Of a stretch of DNA of 64,000 bases, positions 9,214-18,398 are shown piece after piece. The stretch spans positions 434,001 to 498,000 of the forward strand of contig NZ_JANPVN010000001.1 of the NCBI RefSeq assembly GCF_026157085.1, read 5' to 3'. Position numbers and translations under genes: made by a program. The notes below the pieces were generated by a model, which was not told where the DNA came from, did not search any database, and saw nothing but the letters and a program-made list of their open reading frames with translations. Position 1 is the first letter of the stretch. Each line of letters opens with the position of its first letter. This DNA comes from Sphingomicrobium arenosum (lineage in GTDB: Bacteria > Pseudomonadota > Alphaproteobacteria > Sphingomonadales > Sphingomonadaceae).

Positions 9214-9992
9214 CTGCGTTTCTTCTGACCCGCCGCGACCATCTTGAGGAGGGTGCGGCGGGGCACGAAGGGCGTGATGCGCTTCAAAAGGATCGAAAGC
9301 TTCTTCTCGTTGATGGTAATGAGCTCGCCCTTCATCATCGCGTCATAGCCATGCTGAGCCACCGAGAGCGGCGAGGCGCCGCCCTGTTTGACCATCTGCG
9401 TGTCGCGAAGGTCGGCGCGGTCGGCGAATTCGATCTCGACATAGCCCGGCGCGAGCGCGGTGACGGTGACGCCGGTGCCGTGGAGTTCGTGGGCGAGCGC
9501 CTGGCTGTAGCTGTTCACGAAGGCCTTGGTCGCGAAATAGACGGCCTGGCCGGGGCCCGGCACGAAGCCTGCGGTCGAGCCGACGTTGAGGATCTTGCCC
9601 GAGCCGCGCGTCACCATGTCCTTGGCGACCAGCCAGGTTAGCGTGACGAGCGCTTTGATGTTGAGATCGATCATATCCATCTCGGTCGACAGGTCGCGGG
9701 CGAGATGGTTGCCGCCCCCGCCAAAGCCCGCATTGTTGATGAGGATGTCGGGGGTGAGGCCGGCGCTCGTGATTTTTTCGTACAGCGCCTTGGCCTGCGC
9801 GTGACCCGACAGGTCGTGCGCGAAGACATGGACGCTGATTCCGTGACCGCTTTCCAGCTCCTGCTTGAGCGCGGTCAGTTCGTCCTCGCGCCGCGCGGTG
9901 ATGGCGAGATCGCCGCCCTTGGCCGCGTGGAGCCGGGCGAATTCCTTGCCGATGCCCGAGGAGGCACCGGTGATGAGGGCGAGGTTGGGCAT
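9210..9992 (-). CDS. Short-chain dehydrogenase/reductase
   Basis: A 260-residue classical SDR. It has the cofactor motif TGASSGIG (residues 8-15), NNAG in ILINNAGFGGGG, and the catalytic Ser-Tyr-Lys in GSTAGF and YFATKAF. The C-terminal RRTLLKMVAAGQKKR is basic. The ARR after the second strand suggests NADP(H). The substrate is unknown. It is 17 bp downstream of the diguanylate cyclase gene on the same strand and probably co-transcribed. Its stop overlaps the end of the S41 peptidase gene by 4 bp, tail to tail. Confidence 0.87.
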   Translation of the reverse strand: MPNLALITGASSGIGKEFARLHAAKGGDLAITARREDELTALKQELESGHGISVHVFAHDLSGHAQAKALYEKITSAGLTPDILINNAGFGGGGNHLARDLSTEMDMIDLNIKALVTLTWLVAKDMVTRGSGKILNVGSTAGFVPGPGQAVYFATKAFVNSYSQALAHELHGTGVTVTALAPGYVEIEFADRADLRDTQMVKQGGASPLSVAQHGYDAMMKGELITINEKKLSILLKRITPFVPRRTLLKMVAAGQKKRS

Positions 9993-10009
9993 GGCGGCGG
10001 CTCCTTGGT

Positions 10010-11176
10010 TCAGGCGATGGCGATGCGCGGGACGTCGCGCGGGGCAGTGTCCTGGTCGCTACCCGCGACGACCGTGCAATTGCGACCCCTCGACTTGGCG
10101 GCATAGAGCGCGCCGTCGGCACGCTGCAGCGTATCGGCGAGGAGGTCGCCGCGACGGTGGGGCGCAAGGCCGAAACTGGCGGTCAGTGATGCAAGCTTGT
10201 CCATGCCCTCGATCCGCACCGCGGCGAAGCGACGACGTGCCTGGTCGATCCGGCTCTGCGCCTTATCGAGGTCGAGCCCGGGCAGATAGAGCGCGAATTC
10301 ATCGCCGCCCATGCGCCCGGCGACGGGGGCGGCGTCGCGCAGGATGGCGGCGAAGGCGGCGATCGCCTTGTCGCCGCTGGCATGGCCGAAGCGGTCGTTG
10401 ACCTGCTTGAAATGATCGATGTCGCAAAAGGCGACGACCCCGCCACGCCCCCTCGCGAGCGCGACCTGTTCGCGAAATGCCTCGCGATTGTAGAGGCCGG
10501 TGTCGGGATCGCGCGCCATGCGGAAGCGAAGTTCGCCAATGAGCTGGCTCAACCCGCGCGTGATGAGCAGGAGCACGATCGCACTGGCGAGGAGCCCGGT
10601 CGCCAGCAGCGCGCGCGTTTCCATGTTGCTGGAGATGAAGACGCCGATGTCGGTGCTCGCATCGAAGTTGGAAAGCCACCAGGGGATGCGCGCAAAGAAG
10701 ACCAGCGCGATGCCGCCCAGAAGGCCGACCAGCGGATAATCGAGGACGTTGCGTTCCCGATTGGTGGCGAGGCGATAGGCGGGCTCGAGCGTCGCAACTC
10801 CCAACAGGCCTTTCAGGAACACGGCGACGTAGAGGTAGGGCGCACCGAGGAACAGGAGGAGGGTGGCGAGCATGCTGAGGCCCGCGATGGCGGCCCAGAA
10901 TTTCGGGTGGCGATCCTGGCTGCCGGTCACCAAGCGCACCGCCTGGCTGATGCAGAAGATGGCGCAGGGCATGGCGATGATCGCCGCCGAGACTTCCCAA
11001 CGGCTGGTCGGCATAGCTTCGAGCGCGAGCGCGAGCGCCGCGCAAAAGAGCAGGGCGCCGGTCAGCCAGCCGAGCGAGCTCTCGCGTCGCATGGCCGCGT
11101 AGAGCGCACAACATTTGAGCGCGAGGAAGATGAAGATGCCGAGCTGAACGCTCAGCACGCTGATGGTCTGGGTCAT
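10010..11176 (-). CDS. Membrane diguanylate cyclase (GGDEF domain)
   Basis: A 388-residue protein. The N-terminal 220 residues hold about six transmembrane helices and act as a membrane sensor module. The C-terminal GGDEF domain carries CDIDHFKQVNDRFGH and an intact active site GRMGGDEFAL, so it should make cyclic di-GMP. The position of the RxxD inhibitory site upstream of GGDEF reads DAAP, so product feedback at that site is probably lost. The ATG at 11176 is chosen because hydrophobic residues begin immediately after it; a longer frame to 11290 looks non-coding. Confidence 0.85.
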   Translation of the reverse strand: MTQTISVLSVQLGIFIFLALKCCALYAAMRRESSLGWLTGALLFCAALALALEAMPTSRWEVSAAIIAMPCAIFCISQAVRLVTGSQDRHPKFWAAIAGLSMLATLLLFLGAPYLYVAVFLKGLLGVATLEPAYRLATNRERNVLDYPLVGLLGGIALVFFARIPWWLSNFDASTDIGVFISSNMETRALLATGLLASAIVLLLITRGLSQLIGELRFRMARDPDTGLYNREAFREQVALARGRGGVVAFCDIDHFKQVNDRFGHASGDKAIAAFAAILRDAAPVAGRMGGDEFALYLPGLDLDKAQSRIDQARRRFAAVRIEGMDKLASLTASFGLAPHRRGDLLADTLQRADGALYAAKSRGRNCTVVAGSDQDTAPRDVPRIAIA

Positions 11177-11358
11177 GGTGCCTTCCGCTCGACTTCGAAG
11201 CGATTCAATCGTTGCCCTTGGCAACGCGCGGGAAGGCCCTTTGGTCCTCCTGCACCAGTGGCAGTCAGATCCATTATGCGCACCGTCCATAACGGCTGAT
11301 GTTCAAAAAGGGTGGAGGGCGCGTTAGCCATCCGACCCGAAGCCGATGCGGTTGGGCT

Positions 11359-11802
11359 TCAGGCGCCGTCTTCGAGGTTCTTGGGCCCGAATCCGTGGGG
11401 GAGGATCGCCTCGATGGTGAGGCGTTCCATGGCCTCGCCATCGCCCGAGGCGGCGAGGATCTCGATATCGCGGCCCGAGAGATGTGCGGCCTCGAGGATC
11501 GCCTGGCGGCAGCCGCCGCACGGCGTAACGGGGGCCGCGCCCTGCAAGGCGTCGCCCGAGCCGTCACCGCCCGCGACCGCGATGCGCTTCACCTTGTCGA
11601 GCCCGAAGGCATGCTGCGCAGTGGTCAGCGCGGATTGCTCGGCGCACAAGCCGAGGCGATAGCAGGCGTTTTCCATGTTGGCGCCGGTGACGATATGGCC
11701 ATCCACGCTCTCGATCGCACAGCCGACCGAGAAACCCGAGTAGGGTGCATAGGCCTTCAAGGCGGCAGAACGGGCGAGGGCGATCAATTCTTTTTCGGTC
11801 AT
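11359..11802 (-). CDS. cdd: Cytidine deaminase
   Basis: A 147-residue cytosolic zinc enzyme that converts cytidine and deoxycytidine to uridine forms. The signature NMENACYRLGLCAEQSAL carries the first zinc ligand Cys and the catalytic Glu (CAE), and TPCGGCRQ supplies the other two cysteines. Its length fits homotetrameric Cdd. It is divergent from the 5'-nucleotidase-like gene 50 bp away, and together with the nearby adenosine kinase, NupC and AMP nucleosidase it fits nucleoside salvage. Confidence 0.93.
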   Translation of the reverse strand: MTEKELIALARSAALKAYAPYSGFSVGCAIESVDGHIVTGANMENACYRLGLCAEQSALTTAQHAFGLDKVKRIAVAGGDGSGDALQGAAPVTPCGGCRQAILEAAHLSGRDIEILAASGDGEAMERLTIEAILPHGFGPKNLEDGA

Positions 11803-11852
11803 GACATTGTCCCTAGTCGCGGCTAGCCAGCGAACGCAAAGGAGTTTTCACG

Positions 11853-13583
11853 ATGCGCCTCGTTTCCGTTTCGCTGCTGGCCCTCGCGGTGGCCGCCTGT
11901 TCTTCCACCCCGCCGATAGAAACGGGGCCGGTCGTGACCGAGGTGCAATTGCTGGCCTTGAACGATCTGCACGGACGACTGGAGGCGCCCGAGGAAGCGG
12001 TGTCCGTGACGATGGCGGACGGCAGCGTGGCGACCGTGCCCGCGGGCGGCGCGGCAATGCTGGCAGGTGCCTTGAAGCAGTATCGCACCGGGGCGAGCAT
12101 GACGGTGGCGGCGGGCGACCTCATTGGCGCCACCCCGCTGGCAAGCGCGTTGTTTCTCGACGAGCCGACAATCGAAGCGCTGGACCTGATGGGGCTCGAA
12201 TATTCGGCACTTGGCAATCACGAGTTCGACAAGGGCGTGCCCGAACTGCTGCGCATCCAGAACGGCGGCTGCGACCAATTCACCGACCGCGCGCCCTGCG
12301 CTCTGGACGGCAGCTTCGACGGCGCCGATTTCACCTACATGGCGGCCAATGTATTCCTGCCCGACGGGACCAATCTCTTGCCCGACGCCTTCGTGAAGGA
12401 TTTCGGCGCGGTGCAGGTCGGCGTGATCGGCCTTCCGCTGGTCGATGTGCCCGGGCTGGTCGCGCCCAACCTCGTCGACGGGCTCGTCTTTACCGACGAG
12501 GCGGAGGCCGCCAATGCGCTGGTGCCGCGGCTGATCGCGGAAGGGGCCGACACGATCGTCCTTCTGATCCACCAGGGCGCGCGCGGGGTCGAGCGCTGGG
12601 ACGACAAGGGATGTGCGGGCCTGTCGGGCGACGTGCTGCCGATCGTCGAGAAGCTCGATCCGGCGATCAGCGTGGTCGTCTCGGGGCATACGCATTTTTC
12701 CTACACCTGCACCTTGCCGATGGCGGGCGGAGAGGGCGAGCGGCTGCTGACCAGCGCGGGGCGCTATGGTGCTTTCTTCACCGACATCCGGCTGGAATTC
12801 GTCGGCGAGGAACTGGTCGCCAAGCGCGCCGACAATGTGGTGGTGCAGGGCGAGGCCTTTGTGGGGCGGGACGGCGAGACGATCGCGCCCGACCCGCGTT
12901 TGCCGCTCTTCAACCCCGATCCCGCGGTCGAGGCGCTGGTCGCTCGCACGGTCGGCGCGGCGCGCGAGCAGATGGATCTCGTCGTCGGGCGGCTCTCGGG
13001 CCCCGCGCCCGACCATCCCGACGATTATGAGAGCCCGGTCGCCAATCTCATCGCCGATGCGCAGCTTGCCTCGACGCGAGCGCAGGGGCGGGGCGGGGCG
13101 GACATCGCCTTCATCAACGGCGGCGGGGTGCGCGCGGCGCTGGTGCCTGGGGTGAATGGCCATCTGACCTTCGAACAGATTTTCACCGTCCAGCCGTTCG
13201 GCAACACGCTGATGACGATGACGCTCTCGGGCGCGCAGCTGAAGGCGCTTCTCGAACAGCAGTTCATGACCGCAGAGGGGGAGACACGCGAATATCACCT
13301 CATCCCGAGCGGCAATTTCGCCTTTGCCTATGACATGACGCGCCCGGCCGGCGACCGGGTCGTGTGGATGCGGCTCGATGGCGAGGACGTGGATCCCTCG
13401 CGCGACTATCGCGTGACCGCCAACAATTTCATCGCGGCGGGCGGCGATGGCTATACGGTCTTCAAGCAGGGCCGCGACGTGACCGGCGGAGGCAATGACC
13501 TCGACGCGCTGGTCGCCTGGCTCGCCGACGGGCGCGCGGTGCCCGCGGTGGGGCGCATCACCGACTTGACGCCGCGTCGCTGA
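11853..13583 (+). CDS. Lipoprotein 5'-nucleotidase / UshA-like metallophosphatase
   Basis: A 576-residue exported enzyme with lipobox AVAAC. The metallophosphatase motifs are LLALNDLHGRLE, SALGNHEFDKG and VVSGHTHFSY, which bind two metal ions. The C-terminal 5'-nucleotidase domain (about residues 370-570) has INGGGVRAAL and substrate-stacking NNFIAAGGDGYTVF. It probably dephosphorylates nucleotides in the periplasm so that NupC can import the nucleosides. AAAGGAG lies just upstream of the ATG. Upstream, ATGAC and GCTAGCCA spaced 17-18 nt apart resemble a promoter. Confidence 0.87.
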   Translation: MRLVSVSLLALAVAACSSTPPIETGPVVTEVQLLALNDLHGRLEAPEEAVSVTMADGSVATVPAGGAAMLAGALKQYRTGASMTVAAGDLIGATPLASALFLDEPTIEALDLMGLEYSALGNHEFDKGVPELLRIQNGGCDQFTDRAPCALDGSFDGADFTYMAANVFLPDGTNLLPDAFVKDFGAVQVGVIGLPLVDVPGLVAPNLVDGLVFTDEAEAANALVPRLIAEGADTIVLLIHQGARGVERWDDKGCAGLSGDVLPIVEKLDPAISVVVSGHTHFSYTCTLPMAGGEGERLLTSAGRYGAFFTDIRLEFVGEELVAKRADNVVVQGEAFVGRDGETIAPDPRLPLFNPDPAVEALVARTVGAAREQMDLVVGRLSGPAPDHPDDYESPVANLIADAQLASTRAQGRGGADIAFINGGGVRAALVPGVNGHLTFEQIFTVQPFGNTLMTMTLSGAQLKALLEQQFMTAEGETREYHLIPSGNFAFAYDMTRPAGDRVVWMRLDGEDVDPSRDYRVTANNFIAAGGDGYTVFKQGRDVTGGGNDLDALVAWLADGRAVPAVGRITDLTPRR

Positions 13584-13626
13584 GCCCGCAGCCTCGCAGG
13601 GCTCGGACCATGGAGGGAGCGCGTCG

Positions 13627-14085
13627 ATGCGAGTGACGATGATGATGATGGCGGCAGGGCTGGCGCTTGCCGGCTGTCAGCAGCAGGCAGGGGTCGAGAG
13701 CGCGCGAACCGGTCCGAAGGTCATCCCGCCAGCGACCGCGGTGCTGGCGGCCGCCGACATGGCGCCGCGCGGCTATCCGGGGCGCTTCGGCTTTACCGTG
13801 CAGGCGGGCGCGCAGGTCGGCGGCTGGGAATATCTCAACAGCCACGATGATTATCGCGACCAGCGCAACCTGTCGGTTCGCATCGCCCGTCCGGCCCGCC
13901 TCGCGCTCGAGGCCGATCATGGCGCGCCGTTGCACGAGACGCTGAAGGGCAAGGCGATCGAGGTCGACGGGGTGGCGATGCGCACGCGCATTACCTTCTC
14001 CGCCGACGGCAAGCCGACCGACAAATATTATTACCAGACGCAGGTCGAGGTTCGACGCCCCGACCAGCTCGTCGTCCTCGAATAG
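13627..14085 (+). CDS. Hypothetical lipoprotein
   Basis: A 152-residue predicted lipoprotein: a short N-terminus with four consecutive Met codons, a hydrophobic stretch, and lipobox LAGC. The mature part is small and polar, with repeated strand-like segments (GFTVQAGAQVGGWEYLNS, IEVDGVAMRTRITF) and no recognisable catalytic motif. GGAGGGAG precedes the start. It follows the nucleotidase gene by 43 bp on the same strand and may be co-transcribed. I do not recognise the family. Confidence 0.7.
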   Translation: MRVTMMMMAAGLALAGCQQQAGVESARTGPKVIPPATAVLAAADMAPRGYPGRFGFTVQAGAQVGGWEYLNSHDDYRDQRNLSVRIARPARLALEADHGAPLHETLKGKAIEVDGVAMRTRITFSADGKPTDKYYYQTQVEVRRPDQLVVLE

Positions 14086-14091
14086 GAAAAT

Positions 14092-15543
14092 CTAGCGAAG
14101 CGGCGGTTCGTCGAAGCTGCGCAGTTTGCGGCTGTGCAACCCGTCGCCTTCGTCGCGCAGATGATCGAGCGCCTCGATGCCGATGCGCAGATGCTGGCTG
14201 ATCGCCTTTTCATAAAAGCTGTTGGCCTGACCGGGCAGCTTGAGTTCGCCGTGCAGGGGCTTGTCGGAGACGCACAGCAGCGTGCCGTAGGGGACGCGGA
14301 AACGATACCCTTGCGCGGCGACGGTGGCCGATTCCATGTCGATCCCGACCGCGCGGCTCTGGTTGAAGCGCATCGCCGACAAGGTGTAGCGCAGCTCCCA
14401 GTTGCGATCGTCGGTGGTGACGACGGTGCCGGTGCGAAGACGCTTCTTCAAATCTTCCTCGCCCTCCCCGGTGACGTCGAGGGCGGCGCGGTACATGGCG
14501 GTCTGTACCTCGGCGATGGCGGGGATGGGGATCTCGATCGGCAGCATCTCGTCGAGCACATGATCGTCGCGCAGATAGGCGTGCGCGAGGACGTAGTCGC
14601 CGATGGTCTGCGACGGGCGCAAACCGCCGCAATGGCCGATCATCAGCCACGCCTCGGGCCGCAGCACCGCGATATGGTCGCAGATCGTCTTGGCGTTCGA
14701 CGGGCCGACGCCGATGTTGACCAGCGTCACCCCTTCGCCATTTTCGGCGATGAGGTGATAGGCGGGCATCTGGTGGCGACGCCACGTGCCAGCCGCGATC
14801 TGCGCCTCCGCATCGGCGAGCTGGCCGCGCTCGTAATAGCCGCCGGGCACCGAGAAAGCGGTGTAGCGGCTGCCCTCCTTACGCAATTCGTCGATCGCGA
14901 AGCGGACGAATTCGTCGACGTAGCGGACATAGTTGGTGAACAGGACATAGCGCTGGAAATGCCAGGGCGAGGTGCCGCTGTAATGCTTCAAGCGCGCGAG
15001 GCTGAAGTCGGTGCGCGGGCCGTCGAACAGGGCGAGCGGACGCGCCGGGTGTAGAGAAAAGTCCCACACGCCGTCGGCCACTTCATCGCCGATCTGTTCG
15101 AGCTCGGTCGAGGGGAACCAGCGCGACAATTCGTTCGAGGAAATGCCCGACAGGTCGAGGTCGGCCTGGTCGAGGACGAACGGGTAGGGGATCTCGCTAT
15201 GGCTGCGCCCGACCGAGACGGTCACGTCATAGTCGCGCACGAGATGGACGAGCTGTTCCTTCAAATAGGCGCGGAACAGCGCGGGGCGGGCGACCGACGT
15301 CGTATAGGTGCCGGGGATGTTAAGCCTCGCGAAGGCGCGACCCGGCACGGGCGTCTCGCCCTTGGGATCGTGGTCGATCCTGAGTTCGGGATAAGCGAAG
15401 CGACCTTCCGCGCGCGCGCCCTCGTCGGGCTTGGTGCGGTCCTTGGCATAGGCGCCGAGGTCGGTGTGGAGGTTGGCAACGCTGGTTTCGTAAATGGCCT
15501 CGAGTTCTTCGAGGAGGCCGTCAATCATATCTTCTTTCGTCAT
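14092..15543 (-). CDS. amn: AMP nucleosidase
   Basis: A 483-residue enzyme that hydrolyses AMP to adenine and ribose 5-phosphate. An N-terminal Amn-specific domain (to about residue 170) precedes a PNP/UDP-phosphorylase fold. Visible family motifs include VNIGVGPSNAKTICDHIAV, WLMIGHCGGLRPSQTIGDYV and the late GIDMESATVAAQGYRFRVPY, with ME at the ribose-binding position. The start at 15543 (MTKEDMIDGLLEE) matches the family and avoids a 12-residue extension. Tail-to-tail with the small lipoprotein gene. Confidence 0.92.
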   Translation of the reverse strand: MTKEDMIDGLLEELEAIYETSVANLHTDLGAYAKDRTKPDEGARAEGRFAYPELRIDHDPKGETPVPGRAFARLNIPGTYTTSVARPALFRAYLKEQLVHLVRDYDVTVSVGRSHSEIPYPFVLDQADLDLSGISSNELSRWFPSTELEQIGDEVADGVWDFSLHPARPLALFDGPRTDFSLARLKHYSGTSPWHFQRYVLFTNYVRYVDEFVRFAIDELRKEGSRYTAFSVPGGYYERGQLADAEAQIAAGTWRRHQMPAYHLIAENGEGVTLVNIGVGPSNAKTICDHIAVLRPEAWLMIGHCGGLRPSQTIGDYVLAHAYLRDDHVLDEMLPIEIPIPAIAEVQTAMYRAALDVTGEGEEDLKKRLRTGTVVTTDDRNWELRYTLSAMRFNQSRAVGIDMESATVAAQGYRFRVPYGTLLCVSDKPLHGELKLPGQANSFYEKAISQHLRIGIEALDHLRDEGDGLHSRKLRSFDEPPLR

Positions 15544-15590
15544 GGCGCATCGCTTGGCGAAAAGCGGCGCGGCTGGCAAGAGCGAGGGTC

Positions 15591-15866
15591 ATGGAAGCGA
15601 CATGCCAGATCGCGGTGCGGGTCACGCCCAAGGCGAAAAAGCCGGGGGTGGTCGGCTGGCGCGAGGATGCGGCGGGCGAACGCCGCCTCGAAGTTCGCGT
15701 CGCCGCGCCGCCCGAGGACGGCAAGGCGAACCGGGAGCTGTGCGTCACGCTGGCCAAGGCCCTTGGCCTGCCCAAGAGCGCGGTGCGGGTGGTGGCGGGC
15801 GAGACGAGCCGCATGAAACGGATCGAATTGCCCGCGGAGGCGCAAGGCGCGGCGCGCTCGCTTTAG
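15591..15866 (+). CDS. DUF167 / YggU family protein (UPF0235)
   Basis: A 91-residue protein. The motifs IAVRVTPKAKKPGV, LEVRVAAPPEDGKANRELC and VRVVAGETSRMKRIEL are diagnostic of DUF167. E. coli YggU has a known structure but no established function. It is divergent from the AMP nucleosidase gene, and its end overlaps the convergent amidohydrolase gene by 4 bp. Confidence 0.85.
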   Translation: MEATCQIAVRVTPKAKKPGVVGWREDAAGERRLEVRVAAPPEDGKANRELCVTLAKALGLPKSAVRVVAGETSRMKRIELPAEAQGAARSL

Positions 15867-17104
15867 TCCTGACGGACGATCTCGCCGCCTTTCATGACGA
15901 GCCGGACATCGCGGATGGCCTCGATGCGCGCGGAGGGATCGCCCGCGACAATGATGAGATCGGCGAGCAGGCCGGGGGCGATGCGGCCCCGATCATCGAG
16001 GTCGAAGATGGCGGCATTGCCGCTGGTGGCGGCGCGCAGCACGTCTTCGGCTTCCATCCCGTAGGCGACCATCAGTTCGAGCTCGAGATGGTTCTGGCCG
16101 AAGGGATAGGCGCCGACGTCCGAGCCCACGCACATGGTGACGCCCGCCTCGAGGGCGGCGGCAAAGGCGGCGCGGCTGTTGGCGACGACGGGCGGGGCCG
16201 GTTCGCTCCCGTCCCAGCCGCCGAATCGCGTGATCTGGTCGATCACCGAGACGGTCGGGCAATAGGCGGTGCCTTCCTCGGCCATGACGCGAAAGGCTTC
16301 GAGATTGCCCATGTCGCCATGTTCGATCGTGTCCGCCCCCGCGCGCGCGGCGCGGATCATCGAGGCGGGGATGCGGGCGTGGACGGCGACGTTGCGGCCG
16401 CCCTCCTTCGCCGTGGCGATCCCGGCGGTGAGCTCGTCGAGCGAGAAACTCGGCACCTTGCCCTCGCCGGGGCGCCAATTGGTGTCGGCATAGAATTTGA
16501 TGACATCGGCACCGCCGCCCATCTGGCGGCGCACGGCGCGGACGAGCTCTTCGCCGTCAGCCTCTTCGGCACCCACATGGACATGGCCGTCGCGATCGAC
16601 GGGGATGGGGGGATAGGCGCCGGTGGCGACCAGCGCGCGCGTGGCGATGAGGAGGCGGGGGCCGGGGACGAGGCCTTCGTCGATGGCGCGCTTCAGGCCG
16701 ACATCGGCATAGCCGGCGCCCTCGGTGCCGAGATCGCGCAAGGTGGTGAACCCCGCCATCAGCGCATCCTCGGCATAGCCGACCGCGCGTGCGGTGCGAT
16801 AGGCATCGCTTTCCTGCGCGACCTGCACGTCCCAGTCGGTCAGCGCATAACTAGTGAGGAAGAGGTGGCTGTGCCCGTCGATGAGGCCCGGCAGGAGCGT
16901 GCCCGGCACCGCGATGGTGCGCGCATCGGCAGGCGCATCGAGGTCAGGGCCGACGGCGCGGATCGTCTCGCCATCGACGAGGACCTGCCAGCCCTCGTGC
17001 ATCGCCTCGCCATCGAACACGCGCTCGGGGACGAGGAGGGTGGGCTGGGCGATGGCGGCGCAAGGCGCGACGATCGTGGCGAGTAGGGTAGCAAGGATCC
17101 GCAT
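15863..17104 (-). CDS. Secreted amidohydrolase (imidazolonepropionase-like)
   Basis: A 413-residue TIM-barrel metal hydrolase with a Sec signal peptide ending PCAAIAQ. The first metal motif is intact in LIDGHSHLF; NVAVHARI and DTIEHGDMG supply the next histidines, and VGSDVGAYP the barrel Asp. Periplasmic members of this group act on peptides or cyclic amides. CATAGC lies 9 nt before the ATG, suggesting leaderless transcription. A strong hairpin terminator of the rpsI operon lies upstream. Confidence 0.85.
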   Translation of the reverse strand: MRILATLLATIVAPCAAIAQPTLLVPERVFDGEAMHEGWQVLVDGETIRAVGPDLDAPADARTIAVPGTLLPGLIDGHSHLFLTSYALTDWDVQVAQESDAYRTARAVGYAEDALMAGFTTLRDLGTEGAGYADVGLKRAIDEGLVPGPRLLIATRALVATGAYPPIPVDRDGHVHVGAEEADGEELVRAVRRQMGGGADVIKFYADTNWRPGEGKVPSFSLDELTAGIATAKEGGRNVAVHARIPASMIRAARAGADTIEHGDMGNLEAFRVMAEEGTAYCPTVSVIDQITRFGGWDGSEPAPPVVANSRAAFAAALEAGVTMCVGSDVGAYPFGQNHLELELMVAYGMEAEDVLRAATSGNAAIFDLDDRGRIAPGLLADLIIVAGDPSARIEAIRDVRLVMKGGEIVRQD

Positions 17105-17144
17105 GGGTGCGAGGCTATGCGGACATTCCGGGGAAGGAAAGACC

Positions 17145-17177
17145 AAAGAAAAAGGGCGGCGCCTTGCGGCACCGCCC
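17145..17177 (-). terminator. Rho-independent terminator of rplM-rpsI
   Basis: Read on the minus strand, GGGCGGTGCC-GCAA-GGCGCCGCCC forms a 10 bp stem (one G-U pair) with a GCAA tetraloop, followed by TTTTTCTTT. It lies about 35 bp after the rpsI stop. A shorter T run on the other side could give weak activity on the plus strand. Confidence 0.9.
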
Positions 17178-17209
17178 CAATTTTTCTGCTCGTGCAGTTC
17201 GGTGAACGC

Positions 17210-17773
17210 TTAGCGCTTCGAGAACTGGAACGAACGACGTGCCTTCGCACGGCCGTACTTCTTACGCTCGACCACACGGCTGTCGCGGGTCAGGAAGCCC
17301 GCGCGCTTGATGGTGGTGCGCAGCGCCGGCTCATACTTGGTCAGCGCCTGGGCGATGCCGTGGAGCACCGCGCCGGCCTGGCCCGACAGGCCGCCGCCCT
17401 TGACGGTGGCGATCACGTCATACTGGCCGGCACGATCGGTGATGCCGAACGGCTGGTTGATGACGAGACGCTGCGTCGGACGCGCGAAATAGACCGACTG
17501 GTCGCGGCCGTTGATGGTGATCTTGCCCGAACCCGGCTTGACCCAGACGCGCGCAACGGCGTCCTTACGACGGCCGGTCGCATAGGCGCGGCCATACTGG
17601 TCGAGTTCCTGCTCGCGCAGCGGGGCTTCCGGCTGGGCCGGCGCTTCGGGAGCGGCAGCGGTGTCGCCGTCGGTCGCTTCGGGAGCGGTGACGGTGTCTT
17701 CCTTGGTGGTGCCGGCAGTCTGCGCGCCGGTCAGTTCCTTGAGGTCCTCGAGACCCTTCTTTTCGTCAGCCAT
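17210..17773 (-). CDS. rpsI: 30S ribosomal protein S9 with acidic N-terminal extension
   Basis: A 187-residue protein. The core (from about residue 60) is canonical S9: [34 protein letters not shown], and the C-terminal [17 protein letters not shown] that reaches the ribosomal P site. The first 55 residues are a low-complexity Ala/Glu/Thr/Pro extension ([18 protein letters not shown]). Similar extensions occur in alphaproteobacterial S9, while typical S9 is about 130 residues. The start overlaps the rplM stop by one base (TAATG). Confidence 0.96.
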   Translation of the reverse strand: MADEKKGLEDLKELTGAQTAGTTKEDTVTAPEATDGDTAAAPEAPAQPEAPLREQELDQYGRAYATGRRKDAVARVWVKPGSGKITINGRDQSVYFARPTQRLVINQPFGITDRAGQYDVIATVKGGGLSGQAGAVLHGIAQALTKYEPALRTTIKRAGFLTRDSRVVERKKYGRAKARRSFQFSKR

Positions 17774-18252
17774 TACGCACCCACCTTGTTCTTGCGGCTC
17801 ATCGACGCGACGTCGAGCGTTTCGGGGTTCTGGCCACCGTGCGGATGCTCGGTGCCGTTGTAGAGATGCAGGTTCTTCATGACCGCACGGCCAAGCGGAC
17901 CGCGGGGAACCATGTTCTTCACGGCCTTCTCAAGCACGCGCTCGGGGAACTTGCCCTCGAGGATCTTGGCAGGCGTGGTCGACTTGATGCCGCCGGCATA
18001 GCCGGTGTGCTTGTAGTAGACCTTGGTGTTCGCCTTGTCCGAGGTGAAGCGGACCTTGTCGGCATTGATGACGACGACATGGTCGCCGCAATCGACGTGC
18101 GGCGTGAAGCTCGGCTTATGCTTGCCACGGATGTGGTTGGCGATGATCGCGGCGAGACGGCCGACGACCAGATTTTCAGCATCGATGATGTGCCATTTCT
18201 TTTCGACCTCGGCCGGCTTGGCCGGCTTGGTGGTCTTCATCAGCGCCTTCAT
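17773..18252 (-). CDS. rplM: 50S ribosomal protein L13
   Basis: A 159-residue ribosomal protein with [33 protein letters not shown] and [17 protein letters not shown], all L13 signatures. A GGGAG ribosome-binding site lies about 9 nt before the ATG at 18252, supporting this start over the in-frame ATG at 18240. It is first in the conserved rplM-rpsI operon, which has its own promoter and terminator here. Confidence 0.96.
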   Translation of the reverse strand: MKALMKTTKPAKPAEVEKKWHIIDAENLVVGRLAAIIANHIRGKHKPSFTPHVDCGDHVVVINADKVRFTSDKANTKVYYKHTGYAGGIKSTTPAKILEGKFPERVLEKAVKNMVPRGPLGRAVMKNLHLYNGTEHPHGGQNPETLDVASMSRKNKVGA

Positions 18253-18312
18253 GGCCTGATCTCCCGTTGAAAAAGACGAAAGGCACGGGACGAACCCATG
18301 CCGTTGGGCGCG

Positions 18313-18341
18313 CTAATGACGTCGAGACGCGAGAAAGTCAA
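18313..18341 (-). promoter_or_regulatory. rplM: Candidate rplM-rpsI promoter
   Basis: On the minus strand TTGACT (18341-18336) and CATTAG (18318-18313) are separated by 17 nt, about 60 bp before the rplM start. The -35 box is near consensus; the -10 box is weaker but contains the TAG core seen at other starts in this window. Confidence 0.5.
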
Positions 18342-18398
18342 GCAATCCGGGCGGTTGCTGGCGGGTAATATGATACCGCCATTCGACAGGTCCCGTTC

